Origin: Sinohyriopsis cumingii
Lineage: Eukaryota; Mollusca; Bivalvia; Unionida; Unionidae
Length of the DNA: 64,000 nt
Direction: 5' to 3'
NCBI GenBank assembly: GCA_028554795.2
Contig: CM068824.1
Span: forward strand, 158,856,289-158,920,288
A model generated the notes under the pieces. That model was not told where the DNA came from. It worked only from the letters and a program-made list of their open reading frames with translations, and ran no database searches. Positions within the stretch are counted from its first letter, which is position 1. Each line of letters begins with the position of its first letter. The translations under genes were made by a program, and so were the position numbers. Positions 23,760 through 33,765 of this stretch are shown piece by piece.

Positions 23760-24240
23760 AGTAATGTAAAATTATAAGGGCTATGTCTAAATTCAATTGT
23801 TAGTAGGGAATGTCTAATTTTTTCAAGTATAATTCCACAAGTACCATTGATATTTAATGAAATATTTTTTAAAATGTTAAACAAAATCATTATGATCACC
23901 CAAAATATAACAACGTATATGTGATATGTTTATATATTGTTTGCATAACAATTAAAATCCAATATAAGGATGCCCAGATTATAACTATAGAAAAATTTGG
24001 CATAGTGTTCAAAGCAGTTTGTATTAGTCAAACAGTGTTGTAAGAACTATTTAACTTTATTGTCCAGAACACATTATTTCCAGTACTATAATGGTAACTA
24101 AATCAATAGCCACCAGTAAAAATGTGATATCAGTGTTACATGCGTGTTTATCTACTTTTGATTTACGTTGTACTCAAAGGTGGCATGAACAACAAGCATC
24201 AACTGTCTTTTCTAATTAACTCGACTGATATATGTTAAAT
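23760..24240. other. gene-less host DNA
   Basis: Nothing recognised. Confidence 0.4.
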
Positions 24241-24242
24241 TT

Positions 24243-24372
24243 GCTTTAATAATAGAAAGTTTTCAGTGCTTTAATAATAGAACGTTTTCAGTGCTTTAAT
24301 AATAGAAAGTTTTCAGTGCTTTAATAATAGAACGTTTTCAGTGCTTTAATAATAAAATGGTTTCAAGTGCTT
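24243..24372. repeat. 25-bp tandem repeat with dimer periodicity
   Basis: Five copies of a 25-bp unit (TGCTTTAATAATAGAA...). AAAG and AACG variants alternate, implying growth by a 50-bp dimer. Confidence 0.9.
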
Positions 24373-24649
24373 TCAACAATGGAAGATTAACTAATTACGC
24401 TTTATTGTTGTATCATGGACTAGAAAATTAAAATTAAAATGTTCACGAGATATTCTTTCCTTTCTAGAATTAGTTTAATATCTTCATATCTAAAGCGGTT
24501 GTAGGGTGAGTCCAAATATACAAACTTTTTGTCTTCTTCCAAGAATGGTTTGCTTTGCTTAAACTTAAGTTTTCAAGCCCCCTTTTGTCATTAATTTTGA
24601 TAGTTTATAATTGATATTAATCGTTTTTCATGCATTATAAAAATCTACA

Positions 24650-24812
24650 CATATTGCACTCAGCCATATGATATCTATATTAAAATATTGCATATCGCAT
24701 CCAGCCACATATCGCACCTAGCGACACGTCACATATCACACCCAGCCACGCGCCACATATCGTACTCAGCCAGATGCCATATATCGCACCCAGCCAGATG
24801 AGATATATTGCT
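24650..24812. repeat. degenerate ~28-bp repeat
   Basis: Repeated CATATCGCACCCAGCCA-type motifs, about five degenerate copies. Confidence 0.7.
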
Positions 24813-25751
24813 ATATTTAAATCTGATCGTGCTTAATTTAGCAGGAGGAACGTATCAATGAGTTTTCAACATAACTCTTATTGTCTACTATTGTTGCCCT
24901 GGTAAGGTTAAAATGAATGCTTTATTTCCCACATTATCAGAGATTAACTAGATAGAATACTAATTGAACTTAGTATTTGCACAACATGTCTCTAAGCATG
25001 TCATGGCAATTTCACTTTAGGCATTTTGAACTTCACTGGAAAAGTTTTGCCGAAGATATAAGTAAGCCATTTAATTTTCTTGTAAAATGACAAGACTGAT
25101 TCACACATTTGGACATTGATGATGATTCAAAACATGAATAGTACTGACTTAGTGAATTCGTCAAGGCTTCTAAACAAGCCCCGCCCCTTCTATTATATCA
25201 TGTTGACGACAGCTAATGTTTCATTACTTAATTTGCTCAGAAAATGAAAATTCAAGTAGTTGGATCACAGCTAAAAAATGTTTATGATCGGTTTAGGATT
25301 TGACTGCTGTAATTTTGTTTAGATTGATGTAGATGAATAATGAAATTACTGTCAGCGCGCAAACAGTGCAAAGAGGAAACGGAATGTTTCACAGCAAAAG
25401 GATCAAAGAAGATAAATGTACAGCTTTTCTTTGATCAATTTAGGAAAAATACAAAGCTAACGTTTATGGAAAATTTGACACATTATCTTACCAATCTAAT
25501 GATTTAAACTGCTTGCATTCTTTCAGGTTTTATTTTAAATTTATCACGGATTTATATTTTGTCGGTGTTATAATTTATATGTTTTTATTTACTTTAATTT
25601 TTATCTCACTCTTCATTCGATATGCTATTTCCCGTTCTTTTTTGTTTTAGTCCATTTGTCTAAAGTCTATTTTACTGTCTAACTTTTTCTAAATTTCATC
25701 TTGTCCTTTGTTTATTCAGTCTCTAATGCAAGTGGGTACAGAAGCTTAGTG
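24813..25751. other. left flank of Polinton 1
   Basis: Host DNA with no recognised gene, ending at the target duplication. Confidence 0.4.
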
Positions 25752-25757
25752 AACAGT
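25752..25757. repeat. 6-bp target site duplication, left
   Basis: AACAGT, matched exactly at 44,942-44,947. A 6-bp duplication is the hallmark of Polinton integration. Confidence 0.9.
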
Positions 25758-26090
25758 AGTAGTAAGGGGGGTCACCCTACGTACAATGGGAATTAGCATT
25801 ACAGAGACCCCTGGGTCACTCTACGTACAATGGAAATTTAACATGGCGAAAAATCGTGGGTCACTCTACGTACAAGGGGAATTTAACATGGGAATAAATC
25901 GTGGGTCACTTTACGTACAAGGGGAATTTAACATGGAAATAGAGTTTGGGCTTGTTTAGGGACAAGGGGAATTGAACATGGGATTTTTTTTTTAAAAAAA
26001 ATTTGTTTTAAAAAAAGGGGTAGGCAATTGAAAGGCTATCTCTTTTCGAGAAATATGGGGGGCCCTGAAAAGGGCCTTTGGGTTTATGTT
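25758..26090 (+). repeat. left terminal inverted repeat
   Basis: About 330 bp, matching 44,612-44,941 in reverse. The outer 215 bp consist of about five iterated units of roughly 45 bp (GGGTCACTCTACGTACAA...GGAATTTAACATGG). The inner part includes a T/A-run and a stem-loop copy. Confidence 0.95.
26061..26076 (-). terminator. histone-type 3' stem-loop, minus strand
   Basis: Read on minus it is GGCCCTTTTCAGGGCC, a 6-bp stem with a TTTC loop, then CCCCA and a purine-rich CTCGAAAAGAGATAG block. It starts 24 nt after the stop codon of the minus-strand gene at 26,101-26,331. It fits the metazoan histone mRNA 3' stem-loop. Confidence 0.75.
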
Positions 26091-26110
26091 AATGTATTCA
26101 TTAACATAAA
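26083..26110. other. perfect 12-bp hairpin
   Basis: TTTATGTTAATG and its reverse complement are separated by TATT. It overlaps the stop codon of the minus-strand gene and lies just outside the stem-loop. Confidence 0.8.
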
Positions 26111-26331
26111 GGGCACCGCATTGGTCTTCTTGTTCTTAGGCTGCGTCTCACTGTTGGCCCGTAAATCAGCACTCTTTTCAGGCATCCTTGTCTTTCAACG
26201 TAGATCCTACGTATCCACAGGCTGGTGTTTGTCCTGTGGACAACGGTCCACTTGGATCGGACATACATCAGCATGTCCGTCCTAAACATCATGGAAGACA
26301 CAAGGGTGGATGACTCAACTGTGGTCCACAT
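26101..26331 (-). CDS. small basic protein, function unknown
   Basis: A 76-residue Arg-rich protein with no family that I recognise; its C-terminus is RTRRPMRCPLC. Support for a real gene comes from context: a minus-strand TATA box (26,374-26,384) lies about 45 nt before the ATG, and a histone-type stem-loop lies 24 nt after the stop. Four other terminal genes of this element have the same 3' arrangement. It is divergent from the gene at 26,551, with a 219-bp shared promoter region between them. Confidence 0.5.
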   Translation of the reverse strand: MWTTVESSTLVSSMMFRTDMLMYVRSKWTVVHRTNTSLWIRRIYVERQGCLKRVLIYGPTVRRSLRTRRPMRCPLC

Positions 26332-26373
26332 CTTGAAGCGACGAGAACAGGTGAATCAATGCAGTGAACTGCG

Positions 26374-26505
26374 CTTATTTATAGGCAGAGGAAGGATTGA
26401 AACGGATTGAGTTCATTCACCAATCCGAACACGCGTTACAAAATTCAGTCAGCTCGCATCCAATCCGAAGAGAACAGTCTGTGACGTCACGTGGTCTATA
26501 TAGAT
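26374..26505. promoter_or_regulatory. bidirectional promoter with CRE and E-box
   Basis: It contains a minus-strand TATA (CTATAAATAAG, 26,384-26,374) and a plus-strand TATA (TCTATATAGAT, 26,495-26,505). Between them lies a palindromic CRE/ATF site TGACGTCA (26,482-26,489) overlapping an E-box CACGTG (26,488-26,493). Confidence 0.6.
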
Positions 26506-26550
26506 TCGTTAGCGCTTGTGTGCAGTCAATCTATGCGACAGTGATTCAAC

Positions 26551-26832
26551 ATGACGGAAATTAAGAAAACGATCCATTGGGGTGCACCAGCAGGGGAGAC
26601 TGCCCAAGGGAACCCGGATTTACTTTCAGAAGAGGTGAATTGGGATTTTGTGGATTTTCTCTCCTCGCAAGAATTTGTTCCGGAACCTTCGTTACCTTCT
26701 TCATTACCGCAAGTGGAGAATTTTAGACAGAGGCAGAAAGAAGAATTGGAGAAATTTATGCAACGACAAAAGGAAGCGGAACAAGCTTTTCTCCTACAGC
26801 AACAGCAGCAAGAAGAAGAAGAGGTAAGAAAA

Positions 26833-26871
<39 letters not shown>

Positions 26872-27150
26872 GAAGTAGTAGCAGCAGCAAAGAAACAGGA
26901 GGGTGAAAATCAAACGGTCACGGTACTGTTGGACATTTTAGCGGAGTTAAGAAGTCTGAAACAAATGTATCAGACTTCTTTATTACGACCGAAGAGAATA
27001 CGACCTTCCCGAGCTAAACACGTCAACCCTGTGACTAAGCCTACCGTACCACCCTTAGTGATTTCAACCCAATCATCATCAACATTACGCAGTCCAGAAG
27101 TAGGCCTTGGCCGTGGCAAAGGCTTAAGGCAGTTAAAGTTGATTGCTTAA
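26551..27150 (+). CDS. Gln-rich coiled-coil protein, function unknown
   Basis: 199 residues. The acidic N-terminal third (about 1-55) includes NWDFVDFLSSQEF. Residues about 55-115 form a Q/E/K-rich predicted coiled coil with a polyglutamine run encoded by (CAA)n. The C-terminal part is basic, with KRIRPSRAKH. No known domain is recognised. A TATA box lies 46-56 nt upstream and a histone-type stem-loop lies 26 nt downstream. The proline/basic tail could bind nucleic acid; that is inference. Confidence 0.7.
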
Positions 27151-27175
27151 ACTCAGCCCTACACCAAAATAAAAA

Positions 27176-27196
27176 GGCCCTTTTCAGGGCCACCCA
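27176..27196 (+). terminator. histone-type 3' stem-loop
   Basis: GGCCCTTTTCAGGGCC followed directly by ACCCA. The downstream purine-rich block TCGAAAAGAGATAG (27,203-27,216) sits where a histone downstream element would bind U7 snRNA. This is the best match of the five. Confidence 0.8.
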
Positions 27197-27199
27197 CGT

Positions 27200-27453
27200 C
27201 TCTCGAAAAGAGATAGCCTTTCAATTTGCCAATAACTCAAAAAAACAAAATAAAACAAATAAACAACCCATTTTACCCCTATAGTACGTTTCTTTGTATG
27301 AGTGCGTGAGTGTACGTTCTTATTTTAAAATCAAAACTCAAAGACACTTACCTTCTATCATTAATTTATTTTTTATCCATTGTTACAATCCAATTCACAA
27401 TTCACAACAGAACACTTTAATAAAAAGTTCATTGACTTCTTCTTTCTCCTTGT
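27200..27453. other. intergenic between converging genes
   Basis: AT-rich; an AATAAA-like motif for the minus-strand gene may lie in the region (TTTATT near 27,366). Nothing else is recognised. Confidence 0.4.
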
Positions 27454-27924
27454 TTAGTCTCTCTGTTTTTTGAATTTCTTCACCGTCACAGGCTTTTCCT
27501 CTTCTTCCTTCTCACTTTCTTCCCTTCTTCTTTTCTTCTCCTGTTTCTTTTTCTTCACTTGTCTGCTTTCTTCCTCTGAAGAATCCCTCTCTTCTTGCGA
27601 AGAATCCCTCTCTTCTTCTGAAGAATCCTTCTTTTCTTCTGACTCCTCTTGTTTCTTTTTTGGGCAATCTGGAGACCAATGTCCTTTTTCTTGACAATAA
27701 TAACAAGTATCTTGACTTTTGTCTTTTTTAGCCCCTGTTTTTGTTCTTTTTTGACGGTCTGGACACTCTGAAGACCAATGCCCTTTCTTCTGACAGATAT
27801 AGCAAGTATCTTGACTTTTATCTCGAAAGGAAGGAGAGTAGTCCGTGGGCTGGTCTGAAGAGAATTTTCTAATGACCCCTCGCAAAGCTCTGACGAAACG
27901 TTCGATTTGGTTAGTCTCTTCCAT
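27454..27924 (-). CDS. CCHC zinc-knuckle protein
   Basis: 156 residues from the ATG at 27,924; an upstream in-frame extension lacks an ATG and approaches the TATA box. Two zinc knuckles of the form C-x2-C-x4-H-x4-C appear near residues 45-90: CYICQKKGHWSSEC and CYYCQEKGHWSPDC. They are followed by an S/E/K-rich charged tail with an EERDSS-type repeat and a basic end. Retroviral nucleocapsids and cellular RNA-binding proteins use this fold to bind single-stranded nucleic acid. The gene is divergent from the polymerase and shares its promoter interval, which suggests an early or replication role. It is not a standard Polinton core gene. Confidence 0.8.
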   Translation of the reverse strand: MEETNQIERFVRALRGVIRKFSSDQPTDYSPSFRDKSQDTCYICQKKGHWSSECPDRQKRTKTGAKKDKSQDTCYYCQEKGHWSPDCPKKKQEESEEKKDSSEEERDSSQEERDSSEEESRQVKKKKQEKKRRREESEKEEEEKPVTVKKFKKQRD

Positions 27925-27975
27925 CGTTGTGCTCGGCTTGAGAGTGAAATGAATAGTGAAAGGACAAGACACACA

Positions 27976-28010
27976 CCCTTTTATATACGCTGGTCTGCCA
28001 TGACTATAAA
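27976..28010. promoter_or_regulatory. divergent TATA boxes for CCHC gene and polymerase
   Basis: CGTATATAAAAGGG on minus (27,989-27,976) serves the CCHC gene and CTATAAA on plus (28,004-28,010) serves the polymerase, whose ATG is 49 nt further on. Confidence 0.65.
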
Positions 28011-28058
28011 TTAGTCTATGGTGTTTAAACTTGAGTTATTTGACGTTTTGCACTCAAG

Positions 28059-31000
28059 ATGAAACGATCATATTCATTCGAGAAGAAAGAAGAAGAAAGT
28101 AAGAGGCAGAAACGTGATCTATCGCCTCGAACCAGGGCTGAAATCTTGGCACAAATTCATGCCAGTGATTTTGAAGAGGACATGAGTGAACCAGAATCCG
28201 AACCCTCTAAACCAAGTTCACCACCCTTAGTCAACCCTGAAAAGTACTATTCCATTCGAGAGACGGAAAAGCGCTCCTCTAGAAAATTTAGAACCACGGC
28301 TTACACCTACACGGTGAAGTTTAAAGATTTCAAGGCCGACGTACCATTGGAGAAAGCAGAAGGGTTCATCACCGAGATGTGGGATTCTTTGCTCACCGCA
28401 CTCAAGCGACAATGTCAACCCAAAGAAGACGATCGCTTGACACTATCCATAGATCACGACGGTTTGAAATCCCCTGTTTGGATCGAGTTTAGCAGACCCG
28501 CAGAACTAACCCCTTCCAAAGTCATGGACAAGATTCAACACGTACAACAATCTAATGACCAGTTTGACATCACCGATGGTAAAGCCACACTGAAAATGGC
28601 CCACGTCTCTCCTCCTCAAGGGACTGGACGCAAGAAGATGTTATTGGTGGACGACCTTCGCAACACCAAAACAAGTATCGTTCGAATTAACAACCCTCAA
28701 GACCAGATGTGTTTAGCTCGAGCCATCGTGGTGGGACGAACCTATGCCAACAAGAACGACACGGTAGAATGGAAAAGAACCTGGAACACTATTCAACGTT
28801 CCGATCGAGCCAAACAACGAAACGAAGCAGAACTCCTGTTACAACAAGCCGGACTGTCCAAAGACACACCCTGTGGCATTCCTGAGATGCAAAAATTGCA
28901 AGATGCCCTAGCTCCACGATACACCTTGAAAGTGCACCCTCAAGAAATGCGTGGGTCTCTGTTGTTTCGAGGCCAAGATTTTAAGGATGGAAAATACATT
29001 CACCTTTATCATCACGATGAACATTTCGATACCATTACCAGTATCACCGGATTCCTGGGATATGTTTATTATTGTGAGAAATGTGACTATGGTTATAATA
29101 ATCGAGAGCAACACAAACATTGTGGACGGAAATGCTCAGGATGTTTGGCCTCTCCACCCTGTCTGAGCGAAGAACCAGTGCCTTGTTTAACTTGTCTGCG
29201 CACGTTTGTCAGCCCTACCTGTTACCAACAACACTTGAAGACGCAAGGTTCACAGAAGAAATGTGCTTGTCAACTGCTGAGATTGTGCCCTACCTGTGGA
29301 CAAGGCATACTTACCAATAAGGCCAAGGCACACGTATGTCGAGGAAAGAAAAAATGTCACATTTGTCACCACATCGTGGACTTGGAACACGAATGTTACG
29401 TGCAAAAATACCACCCCCCACCAGAGAAAGAGGACGGTCACAAGAAGAAAGGCAATTTCATCTTTTTCGATTTCGAATGCATGCAAGAGACTGGCATTCA
29501 CATTCCTAATTTCTGCGTGGCTCATCGAGCGTGCGAGAAGTGTATTCAAGAACCTATCTTCAGTCATTGCCCTCACTGCAGCAAGATTCCTGGAGGACGT
29601 GAAAAAATCTTTCGGGGACCAAACACGTTAGCCGATTTCGCCCAATGGGTTTTAGACCCCATCGACAAGACGTGGAGCCAAGAGGACATCGAACGTTACG
29701 GAGATTGTCATCGTCATGCCACGGTGATGGCTCACAATTTTTCCGGATACGATGGACAGTTTCTTTTGAGGTACTATACGGAACAAGGCACCGAACGTCC
29801 TAAAGTGACTTTGAACGGAGCCAAAATCGTTTTCATGCAAGTGGGACAAGTGCAGTTTAAAGATTCGATGAGCTATTTGGCCATGCCTTTGAGTCGAATG
29901 CCTAAAACGTTTGGAATGACAGAAATGGCTAAAGGGTACTTTCGACACTTTTTCAATACGGAAGCCAATCAACACGCCGTTCTACCCCATTTACCTGAGG
30001 CTCACTATTACGACCCCGACAACATGCGTACCGAACAACGAGAAGCTTTCTACGCTTGGTACCAGGCTCACACCTCGGACCCTTTCGACTTTCAGGAAGA
30101 AATGCTAAAGTATTGTCGTTCCGACGTGGACATTTTACGGCGTTGCTGTGGAAAATTTCGAGAACTGTTCATGGAACACGGAGGGGTCGATCCTTTGAAA
30201 GAAGCTTACACCATTGCCAAAGCGTGTTCCTTAGTGTATCGACAACGATTCATGCCTGAAAACACCGTGGCTGTCATCAGTCCTCAAACGACCCACTTTG
30301 TCAAGCGTCAATACTCGGTCAAAGCCCTACGCTGGTTACATTACTTGTGCGACAAGGAAGACAAGTGGGTTCAGCATGCCCGCAACGGAGGGGGCGAAAA
30401 GACCATCGGAACGTATTCGGTCGATGGCTGGGACTTAGAAAACCCCAAGATCGTGTACGAGTTTAACGGTTGCTTATTTCACGGATGTCCCGTCTGTTAC
30501 CCTGACCGTGGCACTAAAAATCAGTTTTTGCAACGAACCATGGAAGACTTGTACCAGGACACTTGTCAGCGACGCCGAAAGTTAGAACAGGAAGGATACC
30601 AAGTGGTGGAAATGTGGGAACACGAGTACGATCACCGTATGAAAACCGATCCCGAGTTTAAACGCCTCGTGGAAAGTTAGCAGTTCATGGACCCGCTGAA
30701 CCCGAGGGATAGTTTGTACGGAGGAAGGACCAATGCCACCTCTGTACCAAGCCGACGAAGAGAAAGGAGAAGAAATCAAATACTTGGACGTGTGTTCGCT
30801 GTATCCCTACGTGTGCAAATATTGTCGCTTTCCTGTAGGGCACCCGCAGTTGTTCACGGAACACATCGACCTGAAAAACATTCGACAATACGAAGGCTTG
30901 ATCAAATGTAAAGTTTTGCCTCCCACGAACCTATACCATCCCGTCTTACCTCACCATTGTCAAGGCAACCTGATGTTTCCCTTGTGCCGTACTTGTGCCG

Positions 31001-32091
31001 AAACGTGCAACCAAGACCAACCTTGTCAGCACACCCAGAAAGAACGTGCCTTGACGGGAACCTGGGTCAGCGTAGAATTGTTCAAAGCTCTGGACATGGG
31101 ATACCAACTGTTAGAAGTGTACGAAATTTGCCACTTTCCCAAGACACAACAATACCACAAGGGTGACCCTACTCAGAAAGGCATTTTCGCCGACTACGTG
31201 GATGCCTTTTTGAAACTGAAGCAAGAAGCCAGCGGCTATCCGTCCTGGTGTCACACTCCCGAAGACCAAATAAAATTCAAAGAGAAATACTACGAACAAG
31301 AAGGCATCTCTTTAGACCACATCGAGAAAAACCAAGGCAGGCGATCGTTTGCTAAAGTGATGTTAAATTGCTTGTGGGGTAAAATGGCACAACGACCGTG
31401 TTTACCCAAGACGGAATATTTGACAGAACCTTCCCGCTACTTCCAGATGATTCACGACAAAAACAAATACATGAAACACGTGGACGTCGTTCGCGAGGAT
31501 TTAATCTTGGTCAATTACGAAGAAGATCTGGACTTTGTACAAGACGACCCTTTTGGAAATGTCATCATTGCGGCTTACGTGACAGCCCATGCTCGCTTAG
31601 AATTGTACGAGGCTTTAGAACTGTTAGAAGAACGCGTCCTGTACTTTGACACGGACAGTTGCATTTACATCCATCACCCGATTCAACATCACCCTGACAT
31701 CGAAGGAGACCGTTTAGGAGCCTGGACAGACGAGCATCCCGACGACAAGATTCTAAGTTTCGTCAGTGGCGGCCCCAAAAATTACGGCTACGAATACCGG
31801 GACAAACAAGGAGAAGTGCACACGACGTGCAAAGTGAAAGGACTGACTCTGAATCATCGTACCAGTCGAGTGGTAAACTTTGGGGTATTGAAAGAAGCCT
31901 TACAATCGGGAGAGGATGGAAACTTTAAAGTGACCACCTATCAACCGAACAAGATTGTACGTTTACCCACTCACCACATCGTCAGTCGGCCCTTGGAAAA
32001 AGTCTATCAAATCGTGTACCAGAAGCGAGTGCGACTTCCCAATCACTTTACGTTGCCGTATGGACACATTGGTATAAAACATTGGTTGTAA
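28059..32091 (+). pseudogene. polB: protein-primed family B DNA polymerase, broken
   Basis: It replicates the linear element from its ends using a protein primer. The first frame (28,059-30,680, 873 codons) has a basic N-terminus and a conserved N-terminal domain (about 70-210). A Cys/His-rich zinc region follows (about 335-450), then a 3'-5' exonuclease with FFDFECMQ (about 470), AHNFSGYDGQF (about 565) and YCRSDVDIL (about 685). The second frame (30,733-32,091) holds the polymerase palm: YLDVCSLYP (motif A), KVMLNCLWGKM (motif B) and YFDTDS (motif C). Two lesions separate them. TAG at 30,678-30,680 stands where Polinton 2 has a Tyr codon, and the frame then shifts within 30,720-30,740, just after a YGGRT motif. 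The catalytic residues themselves are preserved. All lengths fit a full Polinton polymerase of about 1,340 residues. Confidence 0.95.
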
Positions 32092-32115
32092 GAGGATAGT
32101 TACCCTACCAGAAAG

Positions 32116-32574
32116 ATGACTTCGCCACAGCAAGAATCGAGTGAGAAACCCGATGAGAACTCCAAGTTCAAACCCTACCATTTTCCAGTCTTCTTACCTG
32201 ACTATTGTGATTGTGCCCATCGATTGGACACGTTTCAGAAATGGCCTACGGATAGGGAAGGATTACCTTCTTCGCATGTTTTAGCTAGAACAGGATTTGT
32301 CTACTTGGGACCCGAGTCAGGATTGGGATAGGAAGTACAGTGTTTCGCTTGCGGACTGAAGTTACGAATGGATCTATGTATCTATAAAGATTCAGCTATT
32401 CTGGAACATACTCGATGGTCTCCGCACTGCCCTTACCTTTCTATGGCCTTTCCGCCCATCACACTACGGTACAATGTTGACGGTACCTTAGAGACGGTAC
32501 CTTCCAGAACAGGACATAAAAAACGTAAAAAAGGAAAGATGTACAAGCTGGAGACTGCATTGCGACTAGTATAA
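32116..32574 (+). pseudogene. BIR-domain (IAP-like) gene with in-frame stop
   Basis: BIR domains bind zinc and, in inhibitor-of-apoptosis proteins, caspases or their activators. The frame starts at 32,116, about 40 nt after a TATA-like GGTATAAAAC, and reads into a BIR: RLDTFQKWP, LARTGFVYLG. It meets TAG at 32,329-32,331 and continues in the same frame with CFACGLKL and EHTRWSPHCPYL, then a basic tail ending at 32,574. The stop lies just before the first zinc-ligand Cys, so the truncated product lacks the zinc site. It is a paralogue of the next gene. A single substitution would explain the stop; a read error is also possible. Confidence 0.85.
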
Positions 32575-32633
32575 AATGGGGGTTATGGTCAAGATCGATA
32601 GTTCATTGTGACTACCAAGACCGAGCGAACAAG

Positions 32634-33272
32634 ATGAATACTTTCAGAGGAACACAGAACAAGTTGTTTAGAAAGGCACAATTCAAGTGTGAGACTTCGG
32701 AAGTGGAATGCGATTGTGAGCCTTGCGATGGATACGATGCTGTACCTTGTGACCTGAGCGATGGCGTAAAGCATCATGGGAACTTTAGTGTACCTACCCC
32801 TATCATGGAAAGTGATGCTGTGCGTGTCAAACCTGTGGGATGCGAAAGTGATGCCGCTCGTCCTCTTGGACATTTTACTGAGTTTCGTTTTAAAGGGGAA
32901 TGTTCACCTTCACGTCTACCCCCTTACGGATGTCATCCAGCCCTGAGCAAACTCCTGTTCATGTCACCCAACCCTCATCGAAACGAACCTGTGAAAGACG
33001 AATATTCGTTTCCTGTGCGTTTGTCGGAATACTGCGACTTTGAAAATCGTCTTCAATCGTTCAAAGGAAAATGGCCTAAGTATCTGGGAGGACCGACCCC
33101 CGAAGAATTAGCCAGAGCCGGATTTTTCTACTTGGGCGAAGGAGATAAAGTCAAGTGCTTCAGTTGCGATGTGTCACTTCACCACTGGGAACCGCAAGAT
33201 TCGGCCTACGTAGAACATGCTCGATGGTCACCGAATTGTCATTACTTACCCTTAGTGGGACCGAGACATTGA
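32634..33272 (+). CDS. BIR-domain (IAP-like) protein
   Basis: 212 residues with one C-terminal BIR (about 126-205). The zinc ligands are complete: C175, C178, H195 and C202 in the canonical C-x2-C-x16-H-x6-C spacing, preceded by RLQSFKGKWP and LARAGFFYLGEGDKVKCF. The N-terminal 120 residues are Cys-rich with no family I recognise. There is no RING finger. A TATA-like TATAAAATG lies at 32,570-32,578. Baculoviruses and entomopoxviruses carry IAPs that block host apoptosis, so a similar role is plausible but is inference. Capture from the host is likely; the best host relative cannot be named without a search. Confidence 0.85.
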   Translation: MNTFRGTQNKLFRKAQFKCETSEVECDCEPCDGYDAVPCDLSDGVKHHGNFSVPTPIMESDAVRVKPVGCESDAARPLGHFTEFRFKGECSPSRLPPYGCHPALSKLLFMSPNPHRNEPVKDEYSFPVRLSEYCDFENRLQSFKGKWPKYLGGPTPEELARAGFFYLGEGDKVKCFSCDVSLHHWEPQDSAYVEHARWSPNCHYLPLVGPRH

Positions 33273-33297
33273 AGTAACTTCTTACCATAATCTGTTC

Positions 33298-33753
33298 ATG
33301 GATACTTTACAAGAGAACATTAGTGCTTTGCCTGTGGAGTTGAGAGAACGCATTTACCGACAGCTGGTCAAAATACAAGTGAAACGTAAAGAACAATTGC
33401 ATCCGTTACGTCACCGGTGTTTGAACCACTGGTACCTGAAGGCTATACAAGGATTGATTCAATTGAAAGTGTTCCATCGGACAGACATTGATGAACGATC
33501 CTCTAGTTTTAAAAAGGATTGGTTTGGTATGGATGATTCTACCTACATCATTGTAAACGTACTGCATCGAATTCCAGAGGAAGAGTTAACGAATTACCAA
33601 CATCTTGAACACAATGTCAACTTGGTGAAAGAGGAAACTTCTGAACGAATTGTAATGTGTAGATTAGTGACTGAACGATTTAAATTCGACACTGAAGTAA
33701 AAGCATGTTTGTGCAAACAGTACATTTCTTGTGTCAGACCAAAGAGGATTTAG
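33298..33753 (+). CDS. MDTL-family protein, copy 1
   Basis: 151 residues. It begins MDTLQENISALPVELRERI, which faintly recalls an F-box (LP.EL...I...L), but the remainder is unrecognised. Two further copies follow at once (33,766 and 34,001) with nearly identical first 30 codons, so this is a tandem family. The function is unknown. Confidence 0.65.
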   Translation: MDTLQENISALPVELRERIYRQLVKIQVKRKEQLHPLRHRCLNHWYLKAIQGLIQLKVFHRTDIDERSSSFKKDWFGMDDSTYIIVNVLHRIPEEELTNYQHLEHNVNLVKEETSERIVMCRLVTERFKFDTEVKACLCKQYISCVRPKRI

Positions 33754-33765
33754 TATGACCTATTC

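Noticed and set aside
26061-26076. Rho-independent bacterial terminators as the explanation of the stem-loops
   Set aside because: Eukaryotic context, a constant TTTC loop, ACCCA flank and purine-rich downstream block fit histone-type processing far better; no T-run follows the stem.
30733-32091. Separate polymerase gene starting at 30,733
   Set aside because: Its ATG is internal and out of context; it is the shifted continuation of the polymerase starting at 28,059.
28227-32181. Many 60-110-codon frames antisense to or overlapping the polymerase
   Set aside because: Shadows of the real gene; the same set reappears around both Polinton 2 copies.
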